Assembly: GCF_029525555.1 (NCBI RefSeq)
Contig: NZ_JAPDHZ010000002.1
Span: 1,773,868-1,837,867, forward strand
Reading direction: 5' to 3'
DNA length: 64,000 bases
DNA from: Cohnella ginsengisoli
GTDB taxonomy: Bacteria > Bacillota > Bacilli > Paenibacillales > Paenibacillaceae
Shown: piece by piece, positions 1-8,433 of the stretch
Layout of the letters: each line of letters begins with the position of its first letter
Numbering within the stretch: position 1 is the stretch's first letter
The notes under the pieces: model-generated
The model's database searches: none
Told to the model about the DNA's origin: nothing
What the model saw: the letters and a program-made list of their open reading frames with translations, nothing else
Translations under genes and position numbers: made by a program

Positions 1-1104
1 GATCGGTCCGAACTGCACCGCTTCGTCCGCCATGCGGTCCAGCTGCTCGGCGCCGATGCCCAGCTCCCCGAGCGTAGCCGGCGCGCCGATGCGCGTGAAG
101 TAGTCGCGGGTCGCCTGGATGCCGGCGAGCGCGAGCTCGTCCGCCGACTTGCCCGAAGGATCGATGCCCCATACCCGCTCGGCGAACTGCGCGAACCGCT
201 CGGGCTTGGCGTCGTACACGTGCTTCATCCAGTTCGGGAAAATGATCGCGAGACCGGCGCCGTGCGCGATGTCGTAGATGGCGCTGACCTCGTGCTCGAT
301 GCCGTGGGTCGCCCAATCGGTGACGACGCCGTTCGGCAGCGTGCCGTTCAGCGCGTAAGTGCCGGCCAGCAGCAGGTTGGCGCGCGCCTCGTAGTCTTCG
401 CCGTTCGCCAGCGCTTTCTCGCCGTTTTCGATGACCGTCAGCAGCACCGACTCCGCGAAGCGCGATTGAAGCGGCACGCCGTCCGTAAGCGTGAAGTACT
501 GCTCGAACACGTGCGACATGATATCGACGATGCCGTTCACGGTCTGGTCGCGCGGCACCGAATAGGTCAGCTGCGGATCCAGGATCGAAAAGCGGGGATA
601 GACGAGCTTGCTCCCCAATCCGCGCTTCTGCTTCGTCTCCCAGTTCGAGATGACGGCGTTGCCGTTCATCTCGGAGCCCGTCGCCGCCAGCGTCAGCACC
701 GTGCCGAGCGGCAGCGCGTCCTCGATCCTGGCTTTGCCGATCGTGAAGTCCCACGGATCGCCCGCGTACTTCGCGCCCGCCGCCACGGCTTTGGCTGCAT
801 CGATGACGCTGCCGCCGCCGACGGCGAGGATGAATTCGATTCCTTCGGCGCGTACGATGTCGACGCCTTTATGTACCGTGGACAGGCGCGGATTAGGCTC
901 GACGCCAGGCAGCTCATGCACCGTCGCGCCGATTGCCGCGAGCTCGGACAGCACGCGGTCGTAAAGTCCCGATTTCTTGATGCTGCCGCCGCCGTAGACG
1001 AGCAGAATCTTCTTGCCGAACGGCTCGACCAGCGATCCCAGCTTCGAGACCGTATCCTTGCCGAACACCAGCTTCGTGGGGTTGTACAATTCAAAGTTGT
1101 TCAT
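1..1104 (-). CDS. Iron-containing (group III) alcohol dehydrogenase, butanol dehydrogenase-like, 3' end cut by window
   Basis: 368 residues are visible, starting at ATG 1104 behind GGAGG (1116-1120); the last residues lie beyond the window edge. The N-terminal start [16 protein letters not shown], the NAD(P)-binding [11 protein letters not shown] stretch near residue 95 and two metal-ligand regions (DIMSHVFEQ, then [17 protein letters not shown] with spaced histidines) mark the Fe-dependent alcohol dehydrogenase family and its YugJ/BdhA branch. The family reduces aldehydes to alcohols, or the reverse, with NAD(P)H in the cytoplasm. It is transcribed away from the ligase operon on the other strand, so the 230-bp gap holds two divergent promoters. 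The substrate cannot be read from sequence. Confidence 0.9.
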   Translation of the reverse strand, partial: MNNFELYNPTKLVFGKDTVSKLGSLVEPFGKKILLVYGGGSIKKSGLYDRVLSELAAIGATVHELPGVEPNPRLSTVHKGVDIVRAEGIEFILAVGGGSVIDAAKAVAAGAKYAGDPWDFTIGKARIEDALPLGTVLTLAATGSEMNGNAVISNWETKQKRGLGSKLVYPRFSILDPQLTYSVPRDQTVNGIVDIMSHVFEQYFTLTDGVPLQSRFAESVLLTVIENGEKALANGEDYEARANLLLAGTYALNGTLPNGVVTDWATHGIEHEVSAIYDIAHGAGLAIIFPNWMKHVYDAKPERFAQFAERVWGIDPSGKSADELALAGIQATRDYFTRIGAPATLGELGIGAEQLDRMADEAVQFGPI

Positions 1105-1237
1105 GGAGCGGCAAACCTCCGTCATCGTTGGATTCGGGGCGCGGCTTGAACGCGTCAAGCCGCGCCGACCTCCTTATTATACAGCGCGCGCACGCCGGTA
1201 ATCCAACTTCATAATTTTCAAAGCGATCGTCGCTTCA

Positions 1238-1298
1238 AGCAATCTTAAGCAATCCTTAAACTTTATTTTCAACCTTTTTAAAAGTTGGCGGTTATCTT
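1238..1298 (+). promoter_or_regulatory. Possible promoter with OmpR-type direct repeats upstream of the ligase operon
   Basis: AGCAATCTTA at 1238-1247 is followed at once by AGCAATCCTTA (1248-1258), which puts CTTAA boxes 11 bases apart (1244 and 1255). Such a spacing is what OmpR/VanR-family response regulators bind. A possible -10 TATCTT lies at 1293-1298, with only a weak -35 (TTCAAC, 1268-1273). This is inference from spacing. Confidence 0.3.
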
Positions 1299-1336
1299 GT
1301 AGACATCGAAGCTAATCGCGAACCGGAGGTCATCTG

Positions 1337-2428
1337 ATGAAAACCAAACTGTACGTTTTGTATGGCGGCAAGTCCGTCGAGCACGAGATTTCGCTGAAAA
1401 CGGCCCGCACCGTCCTCGGCGCGGTCGACGAATCCAAGTTCGAGCTGCATCCGATTTATATCGCCAGGGATGGACGCTGGTGCGCGCCGGACACGGAAGG
1501 CCTCCCGGGCGTCGAAGCCGCGGAGCGCCTCGTCGCCGAACCGACGCACGGCAGCGAAGCCGCCTCCATTGGCGACGTCCTGCTCCGCAAGCTGTCGCTG
1601 CCCGGCAAAAAGGTCGTTCTGCCTTTGATTCATGGCTCCTTCGGCGAAGACGGAACGCTGCAGGGCCTGCTGGAAATGCTGAACGTGCCGTACGTCGGCA
1701 ACGGCGTGCTGTCCGCTGCGCTCACGCTGGACAAGGCCATGTCGAAGCAGATGCTGGCGCAGGCAGGCATCCGGCAGGTCGAGCATCTGGTCATCCTGCG
1801 CGGGCAGTGGCTGGCGGACGAGACTCGCTGCCTCTCCGCGCTGGAGGACGGGATCGGTTACCCTTGCTACGTTAAGCCGTCCTCGCTTGGCTCGAGCATC
1901 GGCATCAGCCGCTGCGACGATCGGAGCGAGCTGTTGGCCGGCATTGCGGAGGCATTCCAGTACGATGCCAAACTAGTCGTCGAACGCGAGCTGCCGGGTC
2001 GGGAGATCCAGGTGGCGGTCATGGGAAACGAAGAGCCGATCGCCTCGCTGCCGGGCGAGTTCATTCATGATCATCGCTTTTTCGACTTTACGTCCAAATA
2101 TTCGGACCCGCGGCTGCGCATGTCGATTCCGGCCGAGCTAAGCGAAGCGCTGACCGGACAAGTCCGGTCGCTCGCCCTGCAGGCTTACCGGGCGCTTGGC
2201 TGCGAGGGTCTCGCCCGCGTAGACTTTTTCCTCGACCGCGACGGTCTGCTGTACCTGAACGAGATCAACGCGCTCCCCGGCTTCACGTCCGCCAGCATGT
2301 ATCCGGTTATGTGGGAACGGACGGACGGCACGACTTACGCGGCGCTCATCGAGCGGCTGATCGAGTATGCGTTCGCCCGGCACGAGGCGAGGCAATCGCT
2401 TCGCTACGAGAGGCACGCGACATGCTAA
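1337..2428 (+). CDS. ddl: D-alanine--D-alanine ligase family protein (possibly VanC/E/G-like)
   Basis: 363 residues, ATG behind GGAGGT. This ATP-grasp enzyme joins D-Ala to a second D-amino acid, giving the dipeptide end of peptidoglycan precursors in the cytoplasm. Landmarks: YGGKSVEHEISLKTA at the N terminus, HGSFGEDGTLQG near residue 99, GNGVLSAALTLDKAMSKQ, the ATP-grasp segment YVKPSSLGSSIGISR, the omega-loop DFTSKYSDP and the terminal LNEINALPGFTSASMYP. The KY pair in the omega loop is typical of D-Ala- or D-Ser-adding enzymes; D-lactate ligases such as VanA have His there. It overlaps the racemase start by 7 bases. The neighbours (racemase, D,D-carboxypeptidase, VanT-like membrane protein) suggest a specialised rather than a housekeeping ligase. 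Whether the second substrate is D-Ala or D-Ser is open. Confidence 0.9.
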   Translation: MKTKLYVLYGGKSVEHEISLKTARTVLGAVDESKFELHPIYIARDGRWCAPDTEGLPGVEAAERLVAEPTHGSEAASIGDVLLRKLSLPGKKVVLPLIHGSFGEDGTLQGLLEMLNVPYVGNGVLSAALTLDKAMSKQMLAQAGIRQVEHLVILRGQWLADETRCLSALEDGIGYPCYVKPSSLGSSIGISRCDDRSELLAGIAEAFQYDAKLVVERELPGREIQVAVMGNEEPIASLPGEFIHDHRFFDFTSKYSDPRLRMSIPAELSEALTGQVRSLALQAYRALGCEGLARVDFFLDRDGLLYLNEINALPGFTSASMYPVMWERTDGTTYAALIERLIEYAFARHEARQSLRYERHATC

Positions 2429-3600
2429 GGGAGACGTGGGCGGAGATCGATGCCGGCCGCATCGCGGACAATCTGCGGGCCATCCGCGGCACGCTGTCCG
2501 CGGGGGTCAAGCTGATGGCCGTCGTCAAGGCGAACGGTTACGGCCACGGCGACCTTGAAGCCGCCGAAGCGGCCAGACAAGCGGGGGCGGATTATTTGGC
2601 CGTGGCCTTTCTGGAAGAGGCGCTGCGGCTGCGGGCGGGAGGCGTGCGGCTCCCGATCCTGCTCCTGACGCCGATCCGGCCGGACCAGGTCGAGCTCGCG
2701 ATGGCGCGGGACCTGACGCTGACGGTCACCGGCGCGGACTGGTTCCGGGAGCTGCGGAGGCGCTCGCCAACGCTGGCCGGCCGCAAGCTGCGCGTGCACG
2801 TCAAAGCGGACACCGGGCTCGGCCGGATCGGCTTTCGGACGGAAGCCGAGTGGGACGCGCTCGTCCCTTGGCTCGCCGCGCCGGATATCGACGTCGACGG
2901 CTTTTATACGCATTTCGCGACGGCGGGACAGGCGGACACGGCCTATCTGGAGCGGCAGGCCCGCCGGTTCGCGGAGCTGATGGAGCGGAGCAAAGCGAGC
3001 GGATTGTCGATTCGGCACTATCACTGCGCCGGCAGCGCCGCGGCGCTGCGGTTCCCTGGCCTCGCGCTCGACATGGTGCGGATCGGCGCCGCGATGTACG
3101 GCTTTTATCCGGGACACCTGGCGCCGCCCGTCGCGCTTGAACCCGCGCTCAGCTTGCATAGCACGCTCATGCAGGTCAAGCGCGTGCGGCAGGGCGAGTA
3201 CGTCGGGTACGACAACGCCTACCGCGCCGATGCCGATGAATGGATCGGCACCGTGCCGATCGGCTACGCGGACGGCTGGTCGCAGCGGATGCGGGGCGCT
3301 CCCGCGCTCGTGCGCGGACAGCGCGCCGAGATCGTCGGCAAGATTTCCATGGATCAGCTGATGCTCCGGCTCCCCTGCCCATGCGCGCCCGGAGACCGGG
3401 TGACGTTGATCGGCCGCCAGGGCGGCGCGCGCATCGCGTTTGCCGAGCTGGCGTCCCATATCGACGGCGCCGCGCAGGAGATCACGACGGCGCTGACGGA
3501 CCGCGTCGCCAAAACTTACGCGAATTCAAACAAGGAGGCCGAATACGCATGGGACAACGCCTTTTTTCAACCGCAGCGGCGGGAGCCGACCGTGAGCTGA
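2422..3600 (+). CDS. alr: Alanine racemase family protein (alanine or serine racemase)
   Basis: 392 residues; ATG 2422 overlaps the ligase stop. This PLP-dependent fold-type III enzyme interconverts L- and D-alanine, or L- and D-serine in VanT-type proteins. The PLP lysine lies in VVKANGYGHG (Lys about 36); HVKADTGLGRIGF, YHCAGSAAAL and the active-site loop IGYADGW are conserved. The second catalytic Tyr sits in GEYVGYDNAY instead of the usual SYG context. It has no membrane domain of its own; the acyltransferase-type domain normally fused to VanT racemases is encoded two genes downstream. The C terminus runs on about 20 residues past the usual end and overlaps the carboxypeptidase gene by 52 bases, so translation is probably coupled. 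Confidence 0.9.
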   Translation: MLRETWAEIDAGRIADNLRAIRGTLSAGVKLMAVVKANGYGHGDLEAAEAARQAGADYLAVAFLEEALRLRAGGVRLPILLLTPIRPDQVELAMARDLTLTVTGADWFRELRRRSPTLAGRKLRVHVKADTGLGRIGFRTEAEWDALVPWLAAPDIDVDGFYTHFATAGQADTAYLERQARRFAELMERSKASGLSIRHYHCAGSAAALRFPGLALDMVRIGAAMYGFYPGHLAPPVALEPALSLHSTLMQVKRVRQGEYVGYDNAYRADADEWIGTVPIGYADGWSQRMRGAPALVRGQRAEIVGKISMDQLMLRLPCPCAPGDRVTLIGRQGGARIAFAELASHIDGAAQEITTALTDRVAKTYANSNKEAEYAWDNAFFQPQRREPTVS

Positions 3601-4409
3601 GAACGCATCGCACGATCCGGGTAGCCCGATCCGCCGTCCATGATGGACATCTGATCCTCGTCAATCAGACGCATCCCGTGCGCGAGCCGTTCCCGGCGGA
3701 CAAGCTGTCCAAGCTGGACGATGATCCCGCGCTGCGTACGCGATCGCCGGGCATGCTGCTGGAGACGACGGCACTCTCCCGTTTGACGGAGCTGCTCGCA
3801 GCCTGCGGCGGAGGGGCCGACATCGTGGCCGTAAGCGGGTATCGGTCGGCCGACGAGCAGACCGATATTTATGAATCGTCGCTGCGGGAAAACGGACCCC
3901 GGTATACGGCCGCCTATGTCGCCCTGCCAGGCTGCAGCGAGCATCAGACGGGCCTTGCCATCGACGTCGGCCTGGCGGGCGGCGGCGAGCTCGACTTCAT
4001 CGCGCCCGACTTTCCGGACAGCGGCGTCTGCCTGGCCTTCAAACGGCTCGCCGCGCGGTTCGGCTTCGTCCAGCGCTATCGCGCGGGCAAGGAAGCCGTC
4101 ACCGGCATCGCCTGCGAGCCTTGGCATTTCCGCTACGTCGGGACCCCGCACGCCGAGATCATGGAGCGGGAAAACCTGTGCCTCGAGGAATACGTCGAGC
4201 GGCTTCGCTCGTTCGCGTTCAATGGCGAGCGCCTGTTAGCGGAGGACGATCGCGAACGCATCGAGATTTATTACGTGCCGTTCGGGCCGGACGCATTCGC
4301 GGACGTACCGATCCCGGCCTGCGATTACTATCGTCTGTCCGGCGACAATGCGGGCGGCATCATCGCGACGGCCTCTACCGGCAAAAGGCGGCGGTCCATT
4401 GTCGGCTAA
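3549..4409 (+). CDS. D-alanyl-D-alanine carboxypeptidase/dipeptidase, M15B (VanY/VanXY type)
   Basis: 286 residues. ATG 3549 is chosen because AAGGAGG sits at 3532-3538; longer readings of this frame only run through the racemase gene. The Zn-peptidase M15B core is clear: SGYRSADEQ, the zinc motif SEHQTGLAIDV (His and Asp ligands) and EPWHFRYVG (catalytic Glu, third ligand His). Such enzymes remove the terminal D-Ala from precursors (VanY), and VanXY also cuts D-Ala-D-Ala dipeptide. No signal peptide or membrane segment is evident, so a cytoplasmic VanXY-like role fits. In van clusters this activity clears D-Ala-ending precursors. The C-terminal ~70 residues (EIYYVPFGPDAFAD onward) extend beyond the minimal domain. 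Confidence 0.85.
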   Translation: MGQRLFSTAAAGADRELRTHRTIRVARSAVHDGHLILVNQTHPVREPFPADKLSKLDDDPALRTRSPGMLLETTALSRLTELLAACGGGADIVAVSGYRSADEQTDIYESSLRENGPRYTAAYVALPGCSEHQTGLAIDVGLAGGGELDFIAPDFPDSGVCLAFKRLAARFGFVQRYRAGKEAVTGIACEPWHFRYVGTPHAEIMERENLCLEEYVERLRSFAFNGERLLAEDDRERIEIYYVPFGPDAFADVPIPACDYYRLSGDNAGGIIATASTGKRRRSIVG

Positions 4410-5502
4410 ACTCGCTGGACCGGCAAAAACGGCTAAAACGGATTACCGCGGCCTGTCCTGGCTCAAGTTCATCGCCGCCCTGCTCGTCATCGCCAACCAT
4501 ACGGGTCCGCTCGCCCGCTTCGGTCCGTCCGCAGACTTCTTGGTCGACGGCGCGCTTACGAGAATCGCCGTTCCGATCTTTTTCATGACCTCCGGCTTCT
4601 TCTACTTTCGCAAGCTGACCGGCGACCCGCTCGCCGACCGGCGCCATCTTCGGCGCTATCTCGGTAGCATCGCCAAACTGTACGCTATCGCCATCCTGCT
4701 CTATCTGCCGCTCAACGTATACAATGGTTACTTCTCCTCCCCCAAGTTCGGTGCGCTTTCGTTGTTGCGGGATCTGGCGTTCGACGGTACCTTCTACCAC
4801 CTCTGGTACTTGCCTGCGCTGATGATCGGCATCGCCATGCTGCACGGACTGTACCGCGCGCTCCAACCGGCCGCCGTCATGATCGCCGCCTGCTTGCTGT
4901 ACGCAATCGGACTGTTCGGAGACAGCTACTACGGCTTGATCGCGGGCAACGACGTCCTGACGGGATGGTATAACGGGATGTTCCACTTCTTCGACTATAC
5001 GCGCAACGGGCTGTTCTTCGCGGCGATCTATCTGGCGCTCGGCGCGCTCCTCGCCCGAAGCGAGAAGCGGCGTCCGCGCCGTCCGGCCGCTCACGCGGCG
5101 CTTTTTCTCGTCTCGCTGTCCGCGATGCTGGCGGAGGCGCTCTGGCTGCGCGAAGGCGGCATTCCCCGGCATGACAGCATGTATGTTTTCGCTGTACCGG
5201 CCGCCTATTTTCTGCTGCTGCTGGCGCTCCCGTACAAAGGTCCGGCGAACCGTACGATGCGAGAGGGCCGGGCGTGGATTTATGCGTTGCATCCGCTTGC
5301 CATCGTGCTCGTACGCGGCGCCGCCAAGGCAGCGGGACTGCAGCCATGGTTCATCGGCAACAGCCTCGTTCACTTCGTCGCCGTCTGCGCGCTGTCCGTC
5401 GCGTTGGCGGCCGTCGCCGTCCGCTTCCCTTCCGTGCGAACGATTCGGACCGCCTGGCTTCCTCGCGCCAAAGAAGCCGGGTCGGCATCGACCCGGCACT
5501 AG
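4399..5502 (+). CDS. Acyltransferase-3 family membrane protein, resembling the N-terminal domain of VanT
   Basis: About 367 residues. I prefer TTG 4399, preceded by AAAGGCGG and overlapping the carboxypeptidase stop by 11 bases; ATG 4348 is the alternative. After GLSWLKFIAALLVIANHTGP come about ten hydrophobic segments, with PIFFMTSGFFYFR and HLWYLPALMIGI as in acyltransferase-3 proteins. VanT serine racemases of vanC/vanE/vanG clusters carry just such a membrane domain in front of an alanine-racemase domain and are thought to use it for serine uptake. Here the two halves are separate genes in one operon. The simplest reading is a split VanT that supplies L-Ser or L-Ala. A wall or lipid O-acyltransferase remains possible. 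Confidence 0.7.
   Translation: MSAKLAGPAKTAKTDYRGLSWLKFIAALLVIANHTGPLARFGPSADFLVDGALTRIAVPIFFMTSGFFYFRKLTGDPLADRRHLRRYLGSIAKLYAIAILLYLPLNVYNGYFSSPKFGALSLLRDLAFDGTFYHLWYLPALMIGIAMLHGLYRALQPAAVMIAACLLYAIGLFGDSYYGLIAGNDVLTGWYNGMFHFFDYTRNGLFFAAIYLALGALLARSEKRRPRRPAAHAALFLVSLSAMLAEALWLREGGIPRHDSMYVFAVPAAYFLLLLALPYKGPANRTMREGRAWIYALHPLAIVLVRGAAKAAGLQPWFIGNSLVHFVAVCALSVALAAVAVRFPSVRTIRTAWLPRAKEAGSASTRH
5476..5497. terminator. Perfect hairpin at the end of the ligase operon
   Basis: Arms GCCGGGTCG and CGACCCGGC (9 bp) close on loop GCAT, overlapping the last codons of the acyltransferase. No T tract follows, so it is not a standard intrinsic terminator. A one-mismatch relative with the same loop lies at 29364-29393. 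Confidence 0.4.
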
Positions 5503-5522
5503 CGCTAGCTCGAGCTTGCAGC

Positions 5523-5594
5523 GTAACTTTTTGCCCTTACAGCGCCATTTGGAACGGTCCGCGTGGCTGTAAAGTAACATTTTGCCCTTACATC
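5523..5594. repeat. Two copies of a ~20-bp repeat, 51 bp apart
   Basis: GTAACTTTTTGCCCTTACAG (5523) recurs as GTAACATTTTGCCCTTACAT (5574) in the gap between the converging ligase operon and GH2 gene. The 51-bp offset equals the period of the larger repeat array at 36.4 kb, though the base sequence differs. Confidence 0.5.
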
Positions 5595-5647
5595 TGCTGG
5601 ACTAGCTTGGCAGCCGCGTTCCCCTTGTACCGCCGCTTCAGGTCCAA

Positions 5648-8336
5648 TCAGTTCCAGGCCAGCAACTCGATCGCCGGCGCTTCGCCTCCCGCTTCATCGC
5701 GCATTCCGTCTCCGGCTTCGTCACGCATGCCATCTCCATTGCGCACTCCGCCTCCAGCTTCGTCCGCCGGCTCGCCGGCAGAGGCCGCGGCCTCCAGGCT
5801 GCGGTAAGCGATCGTTCTGCGCTCCCCCCGGCAGCAGATCGAAGTAGTTGTCGGAAAAGACGAAAGCGCCATGCAAATGAACGGCTTTGGCGTATCGGTC
5901 GGCCGTGACGGTCACGCTGCCAGTCCTCGGCCCGCCTGTACGGGATGCGACGCGCAGCCCCGAAGGCGCGAGCTGCATCTCCGCCGGCAGCCCGGCAAAA
6001 TAGATGCAGCGGTCCTCGCCGAATTCGCCGGCAATGTCCATGACCAGCACGCGGCCGTGGTCCAGCAGCGCGTCCAGCTCCGCCGCCGGAATCGACGCAG
6101 CTTCGATCGAAGCGCCCGCGCAGGCCGCGAAGTCGAACGATCTGGACCAAACCGCTGCATCTTCGGCCAGGCTGCCCAGCGTCAGCACGCGCAGCGTCGC
6201 CGTTCCCCGGATCACCTCGGGCTTGTCGCTGCATACCCAGCAAGCGTAAGTACCGGCTTCCTCGTTTTTTTCGATCGACGCGATGACCGGCCGTGCCGCT
6301 TTTTGGAAGCCGTAATACCCGCCCTTCGGATACCCGTAATAATCGACCAGACTCCAGCCGCTCGCCGGCCAGCAATCGTTGTACATCCAGAACAGCAGAC
6401 CGCCCGTATAATGCCGGTTGCGCCTGTAAGCTTCCACGGTGAGCCGGGTCAGCTCGTGTTGGACGAACGACATGCGCCGGATATGCTCGATGGTAGACAG
6501 GGCCGGCGGCGCCAGCTTGTCGGCCAGCGTCCGAAGCGCCCGGAAGAGCGAGAAGTCCTTCAAGCCCGGGTGGTTTTTCGTATGGTATTCGAGCATGTCG
6601 AACGCCGGATCGGCCAGATCCTCGTCGTTCATCATGCGCAGCAGCGTATGAATCTCCGGCGTGCCGAACAAGGGAAATTCCGGACAAAAACGACTCAACA
6701 GACTGGCAAAGTAGGACCGGTAGCCGCGCAAATCCGTGTTGCGGAAAACGTCGAACATCTCAAACAGCGCGCCCGTGTAGTGCGCGGTCCCGATGGTGAA
6801 CGAATTGTTCGTGTTCCCCCCATAGGGACTCGTAGGCTGAAAGGGCCGGGACGGATCGAGCGCCGCGCACAGGCTGCCCGTGATCCGGTTCGCGATCGCC
6901 TTCCCCGGATAATCCGGTTCTTCCTCGCCGGCGAACATGCCGTTCTCGTTGTCGCCGTTCCACCAGACGAGACTCGGATGGTTCCGCAGCGCCCGGATCG
7001 CGCCTTCGATCTCGGCCCTCAGCGATGCCGTCCAATCCCGGTCCGCTTCGGGATACGTCCCGCATGCCATCATGAAGTCCTGAACGACGACGATTCCGAG
7101 CCGGTCGCACCAGTCCCAGAACGGCTCCGGCTCGTAGATGCCGCCTCCCCAGCACCGCAGCATCGTCATGCCGGCATCGCGGGCCAGCGTGAGCAGATGC
7201 GCGTAGTGCGTATCCGGGACGCGCGAGGGGAACGGATCGCAAGGCACCCAATTGGCCCCTTTGCAGAAGATGGGAAGGCCGTTGACCAGCAGCCGGAAGC
7301 CGCTGCCGGGGCGGTCGCCGTTCGCTTCCCAGACCATGCCGTCCGGATTATCGGCGGTCTCATCCCTTGCCGTTTCTTGCGCGCGAAGCTTCGCGGTCAA
7401 CCGCGCCTCCGGGCTTCCTTCCCGGTCCGGAAGCTGCTCGATGCGAACCGTCCGGATGCCGAACGAGCGCGAACGCTCGTCGAGCAGTCCCGAGCTGCCG
7501 TACAGCTTCGCGACGAGCCTGTACTGCGCCTGATCGCCGTATCCCGCCGGCCACCACAGCTCCGGCTCCGTCAGATCGGCCGTCAGCTCCAGCTTGCCGC
7601 CGTCCGACCGCCGCTCGGCCTGCCATACGATCGAACCGGACGGGTCCGCGATCGCAAGCGACAGCCGCAGCGGCGCTTCGGTGCGGCTGCGCGTCTCGAC
7701 CGCGACGGCGAGCGACGCGCCGCGCGCGTCCAAAGCCTTCGTGTACACAAAAAGGTCCTCGATGGCAGCCACGTCCTCGAAGACGAGACGGACGGGCCGC
7801 CATATGCCGTAGCTGACGAGGCGCCCCACCCAGTCCCAGCCGAACGTGCACTGCATGCGGCGCACGAACAGCCGCTCGTTCGTGAAGGCTGCGCCGAGAC
7901 CGGCGTACGACTTGCCCGCAATCCCTTCCGCGACCGTCCGGAACCGCACCACGAGCTCGTTCGTCCCTTCCCGCAGCAGCCCCGACACGTCGAAACGGTA
8001 GCGGACGAACATGTTGTCGGTCCGGGCGAGACGGATGCCGTTCACCTCGATTTCCGCGTACGTGTCCAGCCCTTCGAATTCCAGCAGGGGACGTCCCGGC
8101 TCCAATCGCTCAAGCTCGAACGTCCGGCTGTACGTCCACCGCCAATGCTCCACCCACTGGCAATCGTCCGCCTGCTTGCGGTAACCCGGATCCGCGATCA
8201 GGCCCGCCGCGAGCAGATCCTGGTGCACATGACCGGGAACCTGCGCATCGATCGCGATACTCGCTTCCTTTCCCTTAGGATCTATGCCTTCGCCTTCCAA
8301 CTGCCAAGCGCCTGTCAGCGCGATCGATCTTCTCAT
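5648..8336 (-). CDS. Glycoside hydrolase family 2, beta-mannosidase type (frameshift near C terminus)
   Basis: About 896 residues once one base is removed from the C6 run at 5824-5829: DNYFDLLPG then continues GERRTIAYRSLEAAA, the normal GH2 ending, to the stop at 5648. The uncorrected frame ends in unrelated Arg-rich sequence. Order: sandwich domain (1-180; HWRWTYSRTFEL, LEFEGLDTYAEIEVNG), Ig-like domain, TIM barrel (about 330-640) with KGANWVPCDPFPSR, MLRCWGGGIYE, acid/base region WWNGDNENG and probable nucleophile region SRFCPEFPLFG (Glu about 552), then C-terminal beta domains. No signal peptide, so it probably cleaves imported beta-mannosides in the cytoplasm. It starts 17 bases after the terminator of the GH99-like gene and is probably reached by read-through. 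Odd: two near-identical DGMRDEAG repeats in the last 35 residues. Confidence 0.85.
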
Positions 8337-8353
8337 TTGCCATTTTCCTCCCC

Positions 8354-8419
8354 AAAAAAGAGGATGCCCTACGACGCGGACCGACGCGCATGGCCAGGGT
8401 CCGGCGGGAGCATCCTCTT
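8354..8419 (-). terminator. Intrinsic terminator between GH99-like and GH2 genes
   Basis: On the minus strand AAGAGGATGC (8410-8419) pairs with GCATCCTCTT (8358-8367) across a 42-base loop, followed by a run of T. It ends the 8434 gene but lies directly before the GH2 ribosome site (GGAGG), so it may only attenuate. Confidence 0.7.
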
Positions 8420-8433
8420 GCGTTCTTATACGT

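Noticed and set aside
1337..2428. VanA/VanB-type D-lactate ligase
   Set aside because: The omega loop carries the KY pair rather than the D-lactate-type His, and no VanH dehydrogenase is adjacent.
4375..5580. Minus-strand frame opposite the acyltransferase gene
   Set aside because: Composition is that of an antisense shadow. The plus frame has membrane segments and family motifs.
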